NCBI GenBank assembly: GCA_036245805.1
Contig: BTRK01000005.1
Coordinates: forward strand, 50,212,553-50,276,552
Length of the DNA: 64,000 nucleotides
Origin: Pristionchus mayeri
Lineage: Eukaryota; Nematoda; Chromadorea; Rhabditida; Neodiplogasteridae
Direction: 5' to 3'
The notes beneath the pieces are model-generated. The model worked only from the letters and a program-made list of their open reading frames with translations. It did no database searches and had not been told where the DNA came from. Within the stretch, counting starts at the first letter, position 1. Each line of letters opens with the position of its first letter. Positions 50,813-60,013 of the stretch are shown piece after piece. The translations under genes and the position numbers were made by a program.

Positions 50813-52103
50813 CAGGGTGTCCAAAAAGTATTGTTACACTTTTGAAACGCGAATTTTTTTAACATGTAGGTCGAGTTGTCAAAACCTGTAATAACACGTT
50901 TGAGCCCACCCTTCGGTGCGTTGAGGGAACCTACTAATTAGTTTCCCATAGTCATGGTTCGTCCAAATCGCTATCGTCAAACTATTATCAACCTTTGGAC
51001 CCTCGGCGACCCCCCAGATTCCATCAGGAGGAAGCTTCGTATTTCCCGAATGACAGTCTATCGCACCATCTCCCGTTTCAAGCAGTTGGGCACTGCGAAG
51101 GACCGTCCAAGATCAGGAAGACCCAAGACCGCTCTCACTCAGAAGAACAGGAGAATCGTGGAGAAGAGAGTGAATCGCAATGCCAAACGATCCATCAGGA
51201 AGATGGCTAAGGATCTCAAGATCTCCAAAGGATCCGTGTGTGCCATCGTTCATTCTCTTCTCAAGTCCTACCCCTACAAGATGAGAAAGGGCCATGGCCT
51301 CACTGATGTCCACAAGCAGAAGTGCCTGGAGAGATGCAAGCTGCTCCTTCAGCGGGCCGATCGTGGGGAGCACTTGACTACCGTTTACTCTGACGAGAAG
51401 CTGTTCTCAGTCGAGGAGGTCTACAACAGTCAGAACACCAGGATCATCGCCAAGTCTCCTCAGCAAGCTGACGCCAGAGGTAGAACCATCTCTCGCATTG
51501 CCCACCCCCAGGCACTGATGGTTTGGGCTGGTGTGTGCTCGACGGGCAAGACTCCTCTCGTGTTCGTGGATCCCGGGGTCAAGATTAACAAGGAGTACTA
51601 CACCAGGGCAATTCTCCAGAAGGCCCTTCTCCCCTGGTCCCGCTCCCACTTCAAAGGGGCTCGCTGGACCTTCCAACAGGATTCAGCGCCTGCTCACTCG
51701 GCAAAAGTGACGCAGGCATGGTGTCGCGCCCATCTGCCCGACTTCATCTCGAGTGAGGAATGGCCCTCGAACTCCCCCGATCTCAACCCTCTGGACTTCA
51801 GCATTTGGTCAGTGTTGGAGAAGGAGGCCTGCTCTACTCGCCACAAGAACCGCGATTCCCTCAAGGCAGCCCTTCTCAAGGCATGGGAGAAGATCGACGT
51901 CCCTTACCTGCGGGCCGTCATCGACTCGGTCCCTCGTCGTCTCAGAGAGGTCATCGCGGCCAATGGAGGCCAGATCGAGTGATCGTGCATTGTTATGTTC
52001 ATATGGTCACTGATAAATACTGTGCCCCGTTTGAGTTGTCTATGTTGCTTTTAAAGAAAGATACATGGTTTTATCCGTGTAACAATACTTTTTGGACACC
52101 CTG
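50813..52103 (+). mobile_element. Intact Tc1/mariner transposon (DD37D type)
   Basis: The ends CAGGGTGTCCAAAAAGTATT and AATACTTTTTGGACACCCTG are inverted repeats, identical for 27 bp including TGTTACAC/GTGTAACA. TA flanks both sides (50811-50812, 52104-52105). The length is 1291 bp with a single undamaged transposase gene. It sits inside the antisense LTR fragment and is thus the youngest layer of this nest. Confidence 0.95.
50954..51982 (+). CDS. Tc1/mariner-family transposase, full length, 342 aa
   Basis: It cuts and pastes its own element at TA sites. The N terminus has two helix-turn-helix regions (RKLRISRMTVYRTISRF near residue 30, then KDLKISKGSVCAIVHSL near residue 87) separated by the GRPKT hinge. 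The catalytic triad lies in VYSDEKLF, TFQQDSAPAH and NSPDLNPLDFSIW, with 37 residues between the second and third Asp by my count, i.e. DD37D. The C terminus GGQIE is typical of the group. The start is the only Met before the first helix, and the ORF is uninterrupted between intact ends. Codon use is GC-richer than the flanks, compatible with recent arrival. Probably active or recently active. Confidence 0.93.
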   Translation: MVRPNRYRQTIINLWTLGDPPDSIRRKLRISRMTVYRTISRFKQLGTAKDRPRSGRPKTALTQKNRRIVEKRVNRNAKRSIRKMAKDLKISKGSVCAIVHSLLKSYPYKMRKGHGLTDVHKQKCLERCKLLLQRADRGEHLTTVYSDEKLFSVEEVYNSQNTRIIAKSPQQADARGRTISRIAHPQALMVWAGVCSTGKTPLVFVDPGVKINKEYYTRAILQKALLPWSRSHFKGARWTFQQDSAPAHSAKVTQAWCRAHLPDFISSEEWPSNSPDLNPLDFSIWSVLEKEACSTRHKNRDSLKAALLKAWEKIDVPYLRAVIDSVPRRLREVIAANGGQIE

Positions 52104-52105
52104 TA

Positions 52106-52480
52106 CATATCCATCCATTCTCTGGGTTTCTCTGGTACTTCTGATGCCCCCCACGGCTGATTGGTTCACTCCTCTATCACTATACTCTCCCTGGTTCTGG
52201 TTCCATCCTCTGCCCATCTCGGCTTGGTTCGACTGTCTGGATCTGGTTCTAAACGCTACTCCATCCACGTGCCCATCACGGCTTGGTTCCTCTTTCCTTC
52301 CTTCCTCTCACACCACTCTGATCTCCTTCCTGCCCCCCTCGGCTGTTGGTCTCTCTCTTAACCTCCACTGAATCATGCCCTCCACGGCGGTTGGTTACTC
52401 TTTCCTCAGTCTTTCTCTCTTGCCCCCCTCGGCTGTTGGTTTCACTTCTCTCATCCATTCCACTCTGAGGACTCACTAGG
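52106..52480 (-). repeat. Tandem motif array in leader of the antisense element
   Basis: On the plus strand GCCCCCCTCGGCTGTTGGTT-like motifs recur about seven times at irregular spacings of roughly 30-60 bp. On the minus strand the same units encode repeated TNSRGGQE-like peptides, so they may be part of the N-terminal gag region. Confidence 0.65.
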
Positions 52481-52935
52481 CTTTACTCTCTCCACGACAA
52501 TGGTTACAGTTACGGTAGGTCACGACCGGTTGTTCGGCCCCCAACTCGGACTAGGTCTAGCGTCCGGAGTGAAATTCTCGTGACAAAACTACCGCATGCT
52601 ACTTAGAGCTAACTGTTTCCCTCTGATACGTGATACGAGAGTAGAAAGTGTTTAAGATAACGACTTTATTTGCCTTACTTGAAAATCCTGAGAGCAGCAA
52701 AGGGAAGATACAGCGAAAACTGACGATGACGTCGCACACGCGAACGAGAGCGAGACTAACTGACTACGTGTTACAATTCAGACGATTCTATTACTTAGCA
52801 TACAGACTGGGCGAGGGAAATGGATGGGGACAAAGGAAAATTAGCTATGCAGTGTGGAGATGTAAAATGAGACGAGGGAAGAGAGAGGGAAAAGCACATG
52901 TAAATAAACACAGTTAACGATACAACATTAGGTAG
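52480..52935 (-). repeat. LTR-like region of the antisense element
   Basis: A possible LTR start TGTTGTATCGTTAACTG lies at about 52933 on the minus strand, and an AATAAAG signal near 52665. A second copy of this LTR is not in the window, so its borders cannot be fixed. Confidence 0.4.
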
Positions 52936-52957
52936 TAGATACCGTACTACGACTGGA

Positions 52958-53880
52958 GTAAGAGACTCTGTGCTGATTTCAAGACAGGTCTGAATGACTG
53001 TCTGGAAGACAGTTCTCATCCGCTCAAGCTTCCGGAAGACATCTTCGCCTCTCTGAATGGCGGAAGGGTCTTCTCCACGATCGATTTCAGTGATGTGTAC
53101 CTCCAAGTTGAAGTGGACGAGGAAGCCAAGAAGCTTCTCGTAATCAATACGCATCGTGGACTGTACCAGTACCAGAGATTACCGTTCGGAGTGAAACCAG
53201 CTCCAGGCATTTTCCAATCAGTAATGGACCAGATGCTGGTGGGAATGCCACGGACAGTGGCATACTTGGACGATGTCATTGTGAATGGGAGGACGAAGGA
53301 AGAGCCCGACGAGAATCTGATGAGAGTTCTCGAGAAAGTTCGCGATTCTGGATTCAGAATTCGCCCCGAGAGGTGTGCGTTTGGACAGTCAGAAGTCCAC
53401 TTCCTTGGATTCATTGTGAATGAATCTGGACGTCGGCCCGATCCGAAGAAGGTGCAAGCACTGAAGGAGATGCCTGAGCCTAAGGATCTCGCTCAGACCA
53501 GATCGTTTCTGGGAGGAGCCAATTATTACGGTGCCTACGTTCGGAACATGACGGAAATGAGAGTTCCGTTGGATAGATTGCTCAAGAAAGATGTCAAATG
53601 GACATGGGGTGAAGAGTGTCAGAGGGCATTCCAGAAGATGAAAGATGCGATAAGCGCAGATGCCGTACTCGCACACTACGGCCCCCGTGAGTACGGCATT
53701 GGCGCAGTGATCAGTCATCGTTACAAGGATGGAACCGAGCAACCTGTCATGTATGCGTCAAGGCGTCTGAATGATGCCGAGGCCAAATATGCGCAGATCG
53801 AGAAGGAGGCGCTCGCGCTGACTTTCGCTCTCAAGCAGTTCCACAAATTCATCTATGGAAGGAAGTTCTTCAGACTGATC
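52958..53880 (+). CDS. Retrotransposon reverse transcriptase and RNase H, defective
   Basis: This is the continuation of the pol fragment 49060-49146 (AAPF then LLVAKKNGSKRLCADF across a frame change) beyond the nested insertion. It shows the reverse transcriptase blocks FSTIDFSDVYLQV, LPFGVKPAPGIFQ, VAYLDDVIV (catalytic YLDD) and HFLGFIV, followed by RNase H features (YASRRLNDAEAKYAQIEKEA). The usual stretch with the first RNase H Asp is missing (HYGP runs directly into REYGIGAV), a small deletion. The frame breaks near 53880 and continues in another frame. Confidence 0.85.
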
Positions 53881-53888
53881 ATCGGCCG

Positions 53889-54734
53889 TTGTTGTCCGTG
53901 TTTGGTGGGAAGAATGGGATTCCTGTCCATTCTGCAAATCGACTGCAGAGATGGGCATTGTTCATGCTGAACTACCATTTCAAGATCGAGTATGTGAATA
54001 CGACTAGTTTCGGAAAGGCAGACATGCTTTCCCGATTGATTCGAGAATACACTCGAGAGGAGGAAGATGTCGTAGTAGCCAGGGTCTCAATTCATCATAC
54101 CTCGTTCGAAGAGGACGTCGAAGAAATTCTGCACAATGGAGTGAGGGCAACGCCCGTCACTGTGCGAGACATTCGAGAAAGTACCATGAAGGACTCGTAC
54201 TTTCAACTGATCCAGAAATACCTGAATGAAGGCTGGCCAGTGAAGCCGCCGAAGGACCAGTTGGTACTACCGTACTACCAGAAGAGAGAGTCGATCTCGT
54301 CTGTCAGTGGATGTCTCATGATGGCAGATCGAGTGATCATCCCTGCAAGGCTCAGAGAGGCAGTCCTGAAGGAGCTGCACAGAGGTCATCCTGGAATTGT
54401 GCGCATGAAGTCGCTTGCGCGTTCCCATGTGTACTGGCCTGGAATCGACCAAGGTGTCGAGAGCATTGTCAGATGTTGTGAAGGTTGCGCCAGCGCTGCT
54501 AAGAACCCGAGCAAAGTGGAACCTGTGCCGTGGCCAGAGACCAAGAAGCCGATGGAGCGAATCCACATGGATTTCGCTGGTCCGATGAATGGACGACACC
54601 ACTTGATCATCGTAGATGTTCACAGTAGATGGCCAGAGGTTATCACCATGGAGAGAACCACGGCGGAAGCAACCGTGAAAGCAGTGCGAGATTACGTATC
54701 GAGAACATCAGCTGAAAATGAGTTCCCCCGCTGA
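53889..54734 (+). CDS. Retrotransposon RNase H end and truncated integrase
   Basis: It begins with the end of RNase H (HFKIEYVNTTSFGKADMLSR). The integrase zinc-binding region follows (LHRGHPGIVRMKSLA, then CCEGC), then the first catalytic block (RIHMDFAGPMNGRHHLIIVD). The rest of the catalytic core, with the second Asp and the Glu, is absent. The frame stops at 54734 and the downstream part resumes at PAEIFLGRKMR, so an internal deletion has made the integrase inactive. Confidence 0.8.
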   Translation: MLSVFGGKNGIPVHSANRLQRWALFMLNYHFKIEYVNTTSFGKADMLSRLIREYTREEEDVVVARVSIHHTSFEEDVEEILHNGVRATPVTVRDIRESTMKDSYFQLIQKYLNEGWPVKPPKDQLVLPYYQKRESISSVSGCLMMADRVIIPARLREAVLKELHRGHPGIVRMKSLARSHVYWPGIDQGVESIVRCCEGCASAAKNPSKVEPVPWPETKKPMERIHMDFAGPMNGRHHLIIVDVHSRWPEVITMERTTAEATVKAVRDYVSRTSAENEFPR

Positions 54735-54821
54735 GATCTTCCTGGGAAGGAAAATGAGATTTCGTCTCACTCTCTTGTCACCCAAAGAGGGGGAGGAAAG
54801 AGAGCGAAGAGACGATGAATA

Positions 54822-55316
54822 GTGAAAAGAGAGTTCGCCAAGGGAGATTCAGTTTTCTATCGAGATCGTGATGGTCCAAATCACGAGAAATGGACGGAGG
54901 CTACCGTACTCGAAAAGATCGGAAGAGTACTGTACAAGATCCAGAAAGTGAGTGGAACCACTGTTGTGGCCCATGCTAATCAACTGAAGAAGCGCTGTGT
55001 GCGTGATGAGAGTGATCCACTGAGTGTGTTGATCGAAAGCTTCGACCTGAGTCGAAATGTGATCGCTGACGAGCGAATGCCGACTCCGCCTGCCACGCCA
55101 GCCATGCCAACTTCACCGATCCGTGCCGCCACTCCCGTGTTCAATGATGCTCCATCGCCCCTCGTGCCCCGAGTCGAGCCCGCCAATGATGCGTCGACCC
55201 GCCAGCAGAAGACTGTAACCGAGCCCAAGAAGGTTGTCAAGAAAGACAAGAACACTGATTCCCAGTCCGATGACCCAAATTCAATATTTATCACGTCATG
55301 CGTTAACGCAAGATGA
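54822..55316 (+). CDS. Integrase C-terminal part
   Basis: FAKGDSVFYRDRDGPNHEKW is typical of the small beta-barrel region at the C-terminal end of gypsy integrases (channels target DNA), followed by a Pro/Ser/Thr-rich tail (TPPATPAMPTSP). The last few codons run into the border with the antisense RTE element, so the natural C terminus is probably lost. Confidence 0.65.
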   Translation: MKREFAKGDSVFYRDRDGPNHEKWTEATVLEKIGRVLYKIQKVSGTTVVAHANQLKKRCVRDESDPLSVLIESFDLSRNVIADERMPTPPATPAMPTSPIRAATPVFNDAPSPLVPRVEPANDASTRQQKTVTEPKKVVKKDKNTDSQSDDPNSIFITSCVNAR

Positions 55317-55986
55317 GGAAGGGTCGGTATTCTTCAGCAGTTGCGTTCCACCATTTCGCTCCAATAGTTCTTCTGAGATCATCTCTCCATCGGGGTTTAG
55401 GCTGACCCGGTGAGCGCGTCCTGTTGTAAGGTATCCACATAGTAGTCGCTCTGCTCCATTCTTCCATATCCATTCGTCGCAGTTTCAACGCCCAAATTGC
55501 CTTCCTTCTCATAGCCTCCTGATTCCAGTCACGGACTCCTGTTGCGTTGCGGATGTTCACGTTCCTCCATCGATCTCGCAAGCTGATTCCGAGCATTTTC
55601 CGCTCCATCTTACGCTGAGTCACACTTACTCGCTCCTTGTCACTTGCTCGTAGGGCCCATAGCTCGCTGCCATAGAGTATCGTAGACATGACACAACTGT
55701 TGAAAAGGCGCCGCTTTGTTTTCATCGGTAGAATGCGTGAAGAGGCGTACGAGAGCTTGCTCCATGCGAACCAACCCAGACGAATTCTGTGCTCAAGTTC
55801 TGCTGAGTAGTCAAGGGGAAGTGAGATTCTTCCGCCTAGATAGGTGGTGGATTCGGCAAAGTTGAACTTCAGATTGTCGATGACAATGGGTGCTCGGGTG
55901 GAGGTGCACGAGGTTAGAAGTACGGTCTTGGATGGATTTACTTCAAGACCAACGCGCGCGCAAGCCTCCATAAGTTTCTTCATCAT
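55303..55986 (-). CDS. RTE reverse transcriptase, C-terminal part after frameshift
   Basis: It continues the previous frame: MMKKLMEACARVGLEVNPSK, then TTYLGGRISLP, YGSELWALRASDKERV and the RTE-typical tail RSPGQPKPRWRDDL, ending at TAA. The Met at 55986 is internal. In an intact element this would be the thumb and C-terminal region of the protein above. Confidence 0.85.
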   Translation of the reverse strand: MMKKLMEACARVGLEVNPSKTVLLTSCTSTRAPIVIDNLKFNFAESTTYLGGRISLPLDYSAELEHRIRLGWFAWSKLSYASSRILPMKTKRRLFNSCVMSTILYGSELWALRASDKERVSVTQRKMERKMLGISLRDRWRNVNIRNATGVRDWNQEAMRRKAIWALKLRRMDMEEWSRATTMWIPYNRTRSPGQPKPRWRDDLRRTIGAKWWNATAEEYRPFLILR

Positions 55987-58045
55987 GTTCTCCAGTTCGG
56001 CGACTCTTTGCGATTAGAACAATGTCGTCTGCGTACTCTAAGTGACTCAGGTTGCGGCCATCGATCGATATTCCGTTGTTCTCCCAATCGATTTCATTCA
56101 TAGCGTATCTCAAGACGGCATTGAAGAGACATGGGGAGAGAGTGTCTCCTTGGCGAACTCCTCTCCGCACTTCAACTGGAACCAAATCCTCGTTGACACG
56201 GATGAGAGTAGAGGAAGATTCGTAGAGGCGACGCAAGAGATGGATTAGAGTCGGGTGCACTCTAGCGATCCACAGTGCGTGCCAAACAGAGTTCCATTCC
56301 ACACAGTCAAATGCCTTCCGAAAATCCACGAAACCCAAGTAGAGGTGCATTCCGTATTCGTGAGTGCGTTCTGCGAGTTGTTTGATCGAGTGAAGATTGT
56401 TGAGAGTGCAGTGACCTTTCCGGAATCCGGTCTGAGTGTGCGATTCAGCCTCTTCAATTGATGATTCGATTCGTTTGAGAACAACGCGAGTGATTGTCTT
56501 GAGGGATACGTTAAGCAACGAGATTGGTCTGAAGTTTCCGATATCTGTTGGGTCGCCCTTTTTGTGAAGAAGGGACACAACTGCTTCAACCATATCTCCA
56601 GGTACTTGGTCTCCTGCTACGAGGCGATTCAGTAGATCAGCGAAGAATGGGGCAAGGTGCTCTCTTGAGTGGTAAAGCATGTCAGGGAGGATACCATCGG
56701 ATCCAGGGGAATGCCCGCACTTGAGAAGCGAGAGAGCATGCCTCGTTTCATCTGGAAGGAAGAGTGGCAATGGTTCGGGAGAAGGAGGCACGGCCAAGGG
56801 AATGTTCACTGCGCGTTTGTAGAGTTCCCCGTAGTAAACTTGGACGGCAGTCTTAGTCGCATCTTGGGAAAGGGCGCCAGAGACTGGGTCAGGAACGAGA
56901 AGTCGTTTACGAGACGAGCGCAGTTTGAGCATCTCTTTGACGATGCTTCTTCCTTTCATTGCAGCTTGTTTTGCCTGGTTCTCTTTCCTTCTCTTGATAT
57001 CGTCTACGAGGTTGCTTCGGGCTGTTTTGCATGACAAGGAATATTCGACATTGTATTGCAGGGATGATCGAAGTAGATGGCGTTGAGCAAGGAGTTTCCG
57101 AGTTGCGGGAGAGATCCAAGGTGGCGATTGCCTCTTTCTCCAACAGTTGGTTGCTGCTGCCTTTGCAAACGCTTGTATCTTGTGGAAGGCGTCTGTGGCT
57201 GAGGATGGACGAGCAAGGGGCATTGATGCGAGAAGGTTCGCATTGGCAGTAAAAGCGACTTTATCGAAATCCAGCCGCTCCCTGCATCTTTTATGCCGCA
57301 CCTTGTTGGGGAGAGAGAGGGTGAGTCGGACGAGACGATGGTCGGAGTCGAATTCGAACTGGCCGACGACTCCACAATTGACAACTCTCGCTGTGATGGG
57401 CGATGCTACGAAGTCAATTTGGTTGAATGTGGAGCCGTTAGGGGAACGCCAAGTCCAGATTCTTCCTCGACGTCGCTTGGGGAAGGTGTTTTGGATGCGC
57501 AATTTGTTCCTCACGCAGGTCTCTGCAAAAGAGCGCCCACGTGAGTTCGGGGTCGGAGAGGCAAATTCACCGACAAATCTTTCATTGCCAGGTTCCTTTG
57601 CGACTCTACAGTTGAAATCCCCGACCAAAACTGGCATGTATCCTGCCGGAGCGTCGTGCAGCGCGTTCTCGATCTGGTCAAGGAAGTCGTCGTAGACGGC
57701 ATCATCATAAGCCGATGTTGGGGCGTAAGCATTGACCAGGAAGAGTTTCTGTTGTGGTAGCTGCAGGGTTGCGAGACGATCCGAAAGACCTCGAAACACG
57801 GCTCCTTTTGCAAGATGCGGTTGCAGCAGGAAAGCGACACCATGTCTTGCAGTGGCACCCCCTGAGTGATAAACGACGGTGCCTGAGGCCGCAAGATTGA
57901 AGGAAGCTAAACCCACAATCCTCGCCTCCTGAACAGCTACGATGTCCCACTTGATCTTTGAGAGGGCCAGCTCGATCTCGAGGAGCTTCTCCTTGGGTGC
58001 GAGTGTCCGGGTGTTCAGCGTGCCGATGTTGAATGGACGACCCAT
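55943..58045 (-). CDS. RTE endonuclease and reverse transcriptase, main part (700 aa)
   Basis: The N-terminal endonuclease domain (about residues 1-235) has NIGTLNTRTL, VQEARI, LVGDFNCRV, RIWTWRSPNG and SDHRLV, the last with the catalytic Asp-His. The reverse transcriptase domain (about 420-690) has FRPISLLN, TQTGFRKGHCTLNN, LGFVDFRKAFDCVEW, RRGVRQGDTLSPCLFN and YADDIVLIA (catalytic Asp pair). The enzyme would nick target DNA and copy its RNA there. All key residues are present, but the frame shifts just after YADDIVLIAKSRR, so the protein is broken unless frameshifting occurs. Confidence 0.9.
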   Translation of the reverse strand: MGRPFNIGTLNTRTLAPKEKLLEIELALSKIKWDIVAVQEARIVGLASFNLAASGTVVYHSGGATARHGVAFLLQPHLAKGAVFRGLSDRLATLQLPQQKLFLVNAYAPTSAYDDAVYDDFLDQIENALHDAPAGYMPVLVGDFNCRVAKEPGNERFVGEFASPTPNSRGRSFAETCVRNKLRIQNTFPKRRRGRIWTWRSPNGSTFNQIDFVASPITARVVNCGVVGQFEFDSDHRLVRLTLSLPNKVRHKRCRERLDFDKVAFTANANLLASMPLARPSSATDAFHKIQAFAKAAATNCWRKRQSPPWISPATRKLLAQRHLLRSSLQYNVEYSLSCKTARSNLVDDIKRRKENQAKQAAMKGRSIVKEMLKLRSSRKRLLVPDPVSGALSQDATKTAVQVYYGELYKRAVNIPLAVPPSPEPLPLFLPDETRHALSLLKCGHSPGSDGILPDMLYHSREHLAPFFADLLNRLVAGDQVPGDMVEAVVSLLHKKGDPTDIGNFRPISLLNVSLKTITRVVLKRIESSIEEAESHTQTGFRKGHCTLNNLHSIKQLAERTHEYGMHLYLGFVDFRKAFDCVEWNSVWHALWIARVHPTLIHLLRRLYESSSTLIRVNEDLVPVEVRRGVRQGDTLSPCLFNAVLRYAMNEIDWENNGISIDGRNLSHLEYADDIVLIAKSRRTGEHDEETYGGLRARWS

Positions 58046-58338
58046 CGAGGCGGCTTACAACTCCCGCTTGCCAGAGCTGCTGGGAGAGGGAAACTGGCCG
58101 AGGGAGAGGGAGACGGGGGGACGGAATGCGCACCACACCGCTCGCGACTAGCGTTGAGGGCCAGAATACCCAAATACCCAAATACCGACCCAAATACCGG
58201 ACGTCCCCAACCAGTTCGTATAGCCCCTAATCGTCTTACCGTTACCACCACTAAGGGCCAATCTTATTCGTAACTCGTTATTATCTGTACCATCATGTCA
58301 TGTCAGATATTCCCCTACTTCATATCTTGCGGCGGAGG

Positions 58339-58555
58339 TGCTGTGTACATGCCTATTTTAATATCCCACTAGTATTATTGCGTGCCACCACGCCACCTTA
58401 CTACCGTAACCTGCCATTTCTGCCCCGCTCGCCTAAAATATTCATTCTAGTTCTTTTCCCTTCCCGCGTGCTGCGGTTTATTCTTCTTTTGTCTACGACG
58501 ATAAAGTCCGTACTTCCTGTCTACGTTCACTCACCAGGGACTCAAATACACAACA
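58339..58555 (+). repeat. 3' LTR
   Basis: It matches the 5' LTR with about ten substitutions. A purine-rich GCGGCGGAGG immediately precedes it (polypurine tract position) and CTGCG follows (58556-58560). Confidence 0.93.
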
Positions 58556-60013
58556 CTGCGCCTCTCAATTTTGCACACTCTTCGTACACGCTGCGCGTTC
58601 AGCCCCGGCGCAAATCTCCGAGGCAATTTTGGCCGGGAGACTAGAAATTCCCACGGTCGGAGATTCCCGAGAGGGTAGGGTATCGACATCCGGATACACT
58701 CAAATCCAAGTATCCATCGTTTGGAAATCTTCATTGGTAACCTAGAGGATGACAAATCCGAAATTTCAAGTCTCTATCACAACCACACGGAAGGTTTTGA
58801 CTCAAATTATCGTCTACTTTTTAAGTCTGCCATAAAATGAATTGGAAAAGGATTTCAGACTGATTGTCTGAAATCATACAATCCACATTTATGGCTCACA
58901 CACAATCCAGTTCCCCGTAATCAGCTACCAGAACAAAAGATAGAGCGAATTTCTGCTGTTGATACCGTGACTATTGAACTGGAAAAATTAATAGAACCAA
59001 TCTCACTCCTGTTATTGAATTGATATTTTGCCAAAATTCACTCAGCTGTTGACTTTGCATGCAAAGCCTAGTCAGCATACCTTCCCCGGAAGGTGGAGGC
59101 TTCATCATCATCATATTTATCCTGACGTCAGGCACAATGGTCCTGCAGGAGGGTGACTTCGGTGTAGAGGGGATTGGGATGTTCGGTCTGAGAGCGTCGT
59201 TAGGTCAAGGGATGGGATCTTCTTTGGCTTCTCTGGTCAACTGTAGGGACGATCGTGGCGGATCTCCGTTGAGCATTGAAATAGATCATCCTGCCGCCGG
59301 GCACCTGACTTGCGCCGGTTAGGAACTCACAACGCAGACTTGAGCGGGGCTTTTCTTGACGGTAGTTCACTCGAGATGATCACTCGAGACTCGAGTGATC
59401 ATCTCACTCGAGACTTAGGCTTTGAAAAATAGGATCATGAATCCGTCCTTGTTGGTTAACTTTAAGGTAGCAAAATATGGAGCAATGGGAACCATATAGA
59501 TAGCCTTGGCAGGTCAGAGACAGGTGAGGGATATCTGTATCTACCTTCTGGCAGCTCTTTCCTTATCTCCCTCCTGAGCCGTCTCTTGACGGATCATTCA
59601 GGAGTTCCGAATGATCTGTCATTACTCTTCGGGACTCATCCGAATCGGGAGGTAAGATGAGCTATCCCTCTACTCGTTTTTGAAACGGATGGTAAACACG
59701 GATGGCCCTACGTTCCGCTGCAGTATTTAAAGGGACCTGGCACTCTTAGAACATTGACGCCCAGATGAAATGTATCACCTTTCCGATCATTTTTTGCAAA
59801 AAAATGTAAAATAAAAATTTAATTATTAAGCAGAGAATCATCATCAAAGTTAAGACTGGAGCCGGGTTTTAGGCTGGATGCAGAAACTGCGGAAAGTTAA
59901 GCCGCACGCTCGCTATATACCAATTTTTCATTTACCGTATTCAACCGATTTTTTGTGTATTTTCAACTTTTTTCATTAACGATATTTATCGAACAGACAA
60001 CATCTGATTCATC
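58556..60013. other. Repeat-derived spacer right of the LTR element
   Basis: 58590-58800 is a reversed relative of 21490-21690. The segment 59030-59100 (TTGACTTTGCATGCAAAGCC then CCGGAAGGTGGAGGCTTC) resembles 33425-33480 and 20510-20570. No gene was recognised. An open frame at 59059-59322 lies inside the repeat and is not convincing. Confidence 0.5.

Larger units (their letters stand above)
49147..52954 (-). mobile_element. Antisense LTR-retrotransposon fragment inserted in pol
   Basis: It interrupts the gypsy reverse transcriptase and is bracketed by a 44-bp direct repeat of that gene (49103-49146 and 52955-52998). On the minus strand it reads, from the right: an LTR-like region with AATAAAG (about 52940 to 52480), a leader with tandem motifs, a long gag-like frame interrupted by the Tc1/mariner element, and a capsid-like frame that stops at the left border. 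No pol or second LTR is present. Confidence 0.75.
55303..58045 (-). mobile_element. RTE-type non-LTR retrotransposon, antisense in the gypsy element
   Basis: One apurinic-endonuclease/reverse-transcriptase protein is split by a single frameshift near 55990 into 58045-55943 and 55986-55303. The 3' untranslated region is very short, as in RTE elements. A 5' part of uncertain length reaches to about 58250. Clear target duplications were not found. Confidence 0.85.
47009..58555 (+). mobile_element. Ty3/gypsy-type LTR retrotransposon, defective, with nested insertions
   Basis: LTRs at 47009-47225 and 58339-58555 (217 bp each) begin TG and end CA and are flanked by the perfect 5-bp duplication CTGCG. 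I counted about ten LTR differences, so the insertion is not very recent. The gene order gag, protease, reverse transcriptase, RNase H, integrase places it in the Ty3/gypsy group. Pol is damaged by small deletions and frameshifts. Two later insertions interrupt it: 49147-52954 and about 55300-58250, both antisense. No envelope-like gene was seen. Confidence 0.92.

Noticed and set aside
56669..57695. Plus-strand frames of 121 and 182 codons
   Set aside because: They are antisense shadows of the RTE endonuclease/reverse transcriptase gene.
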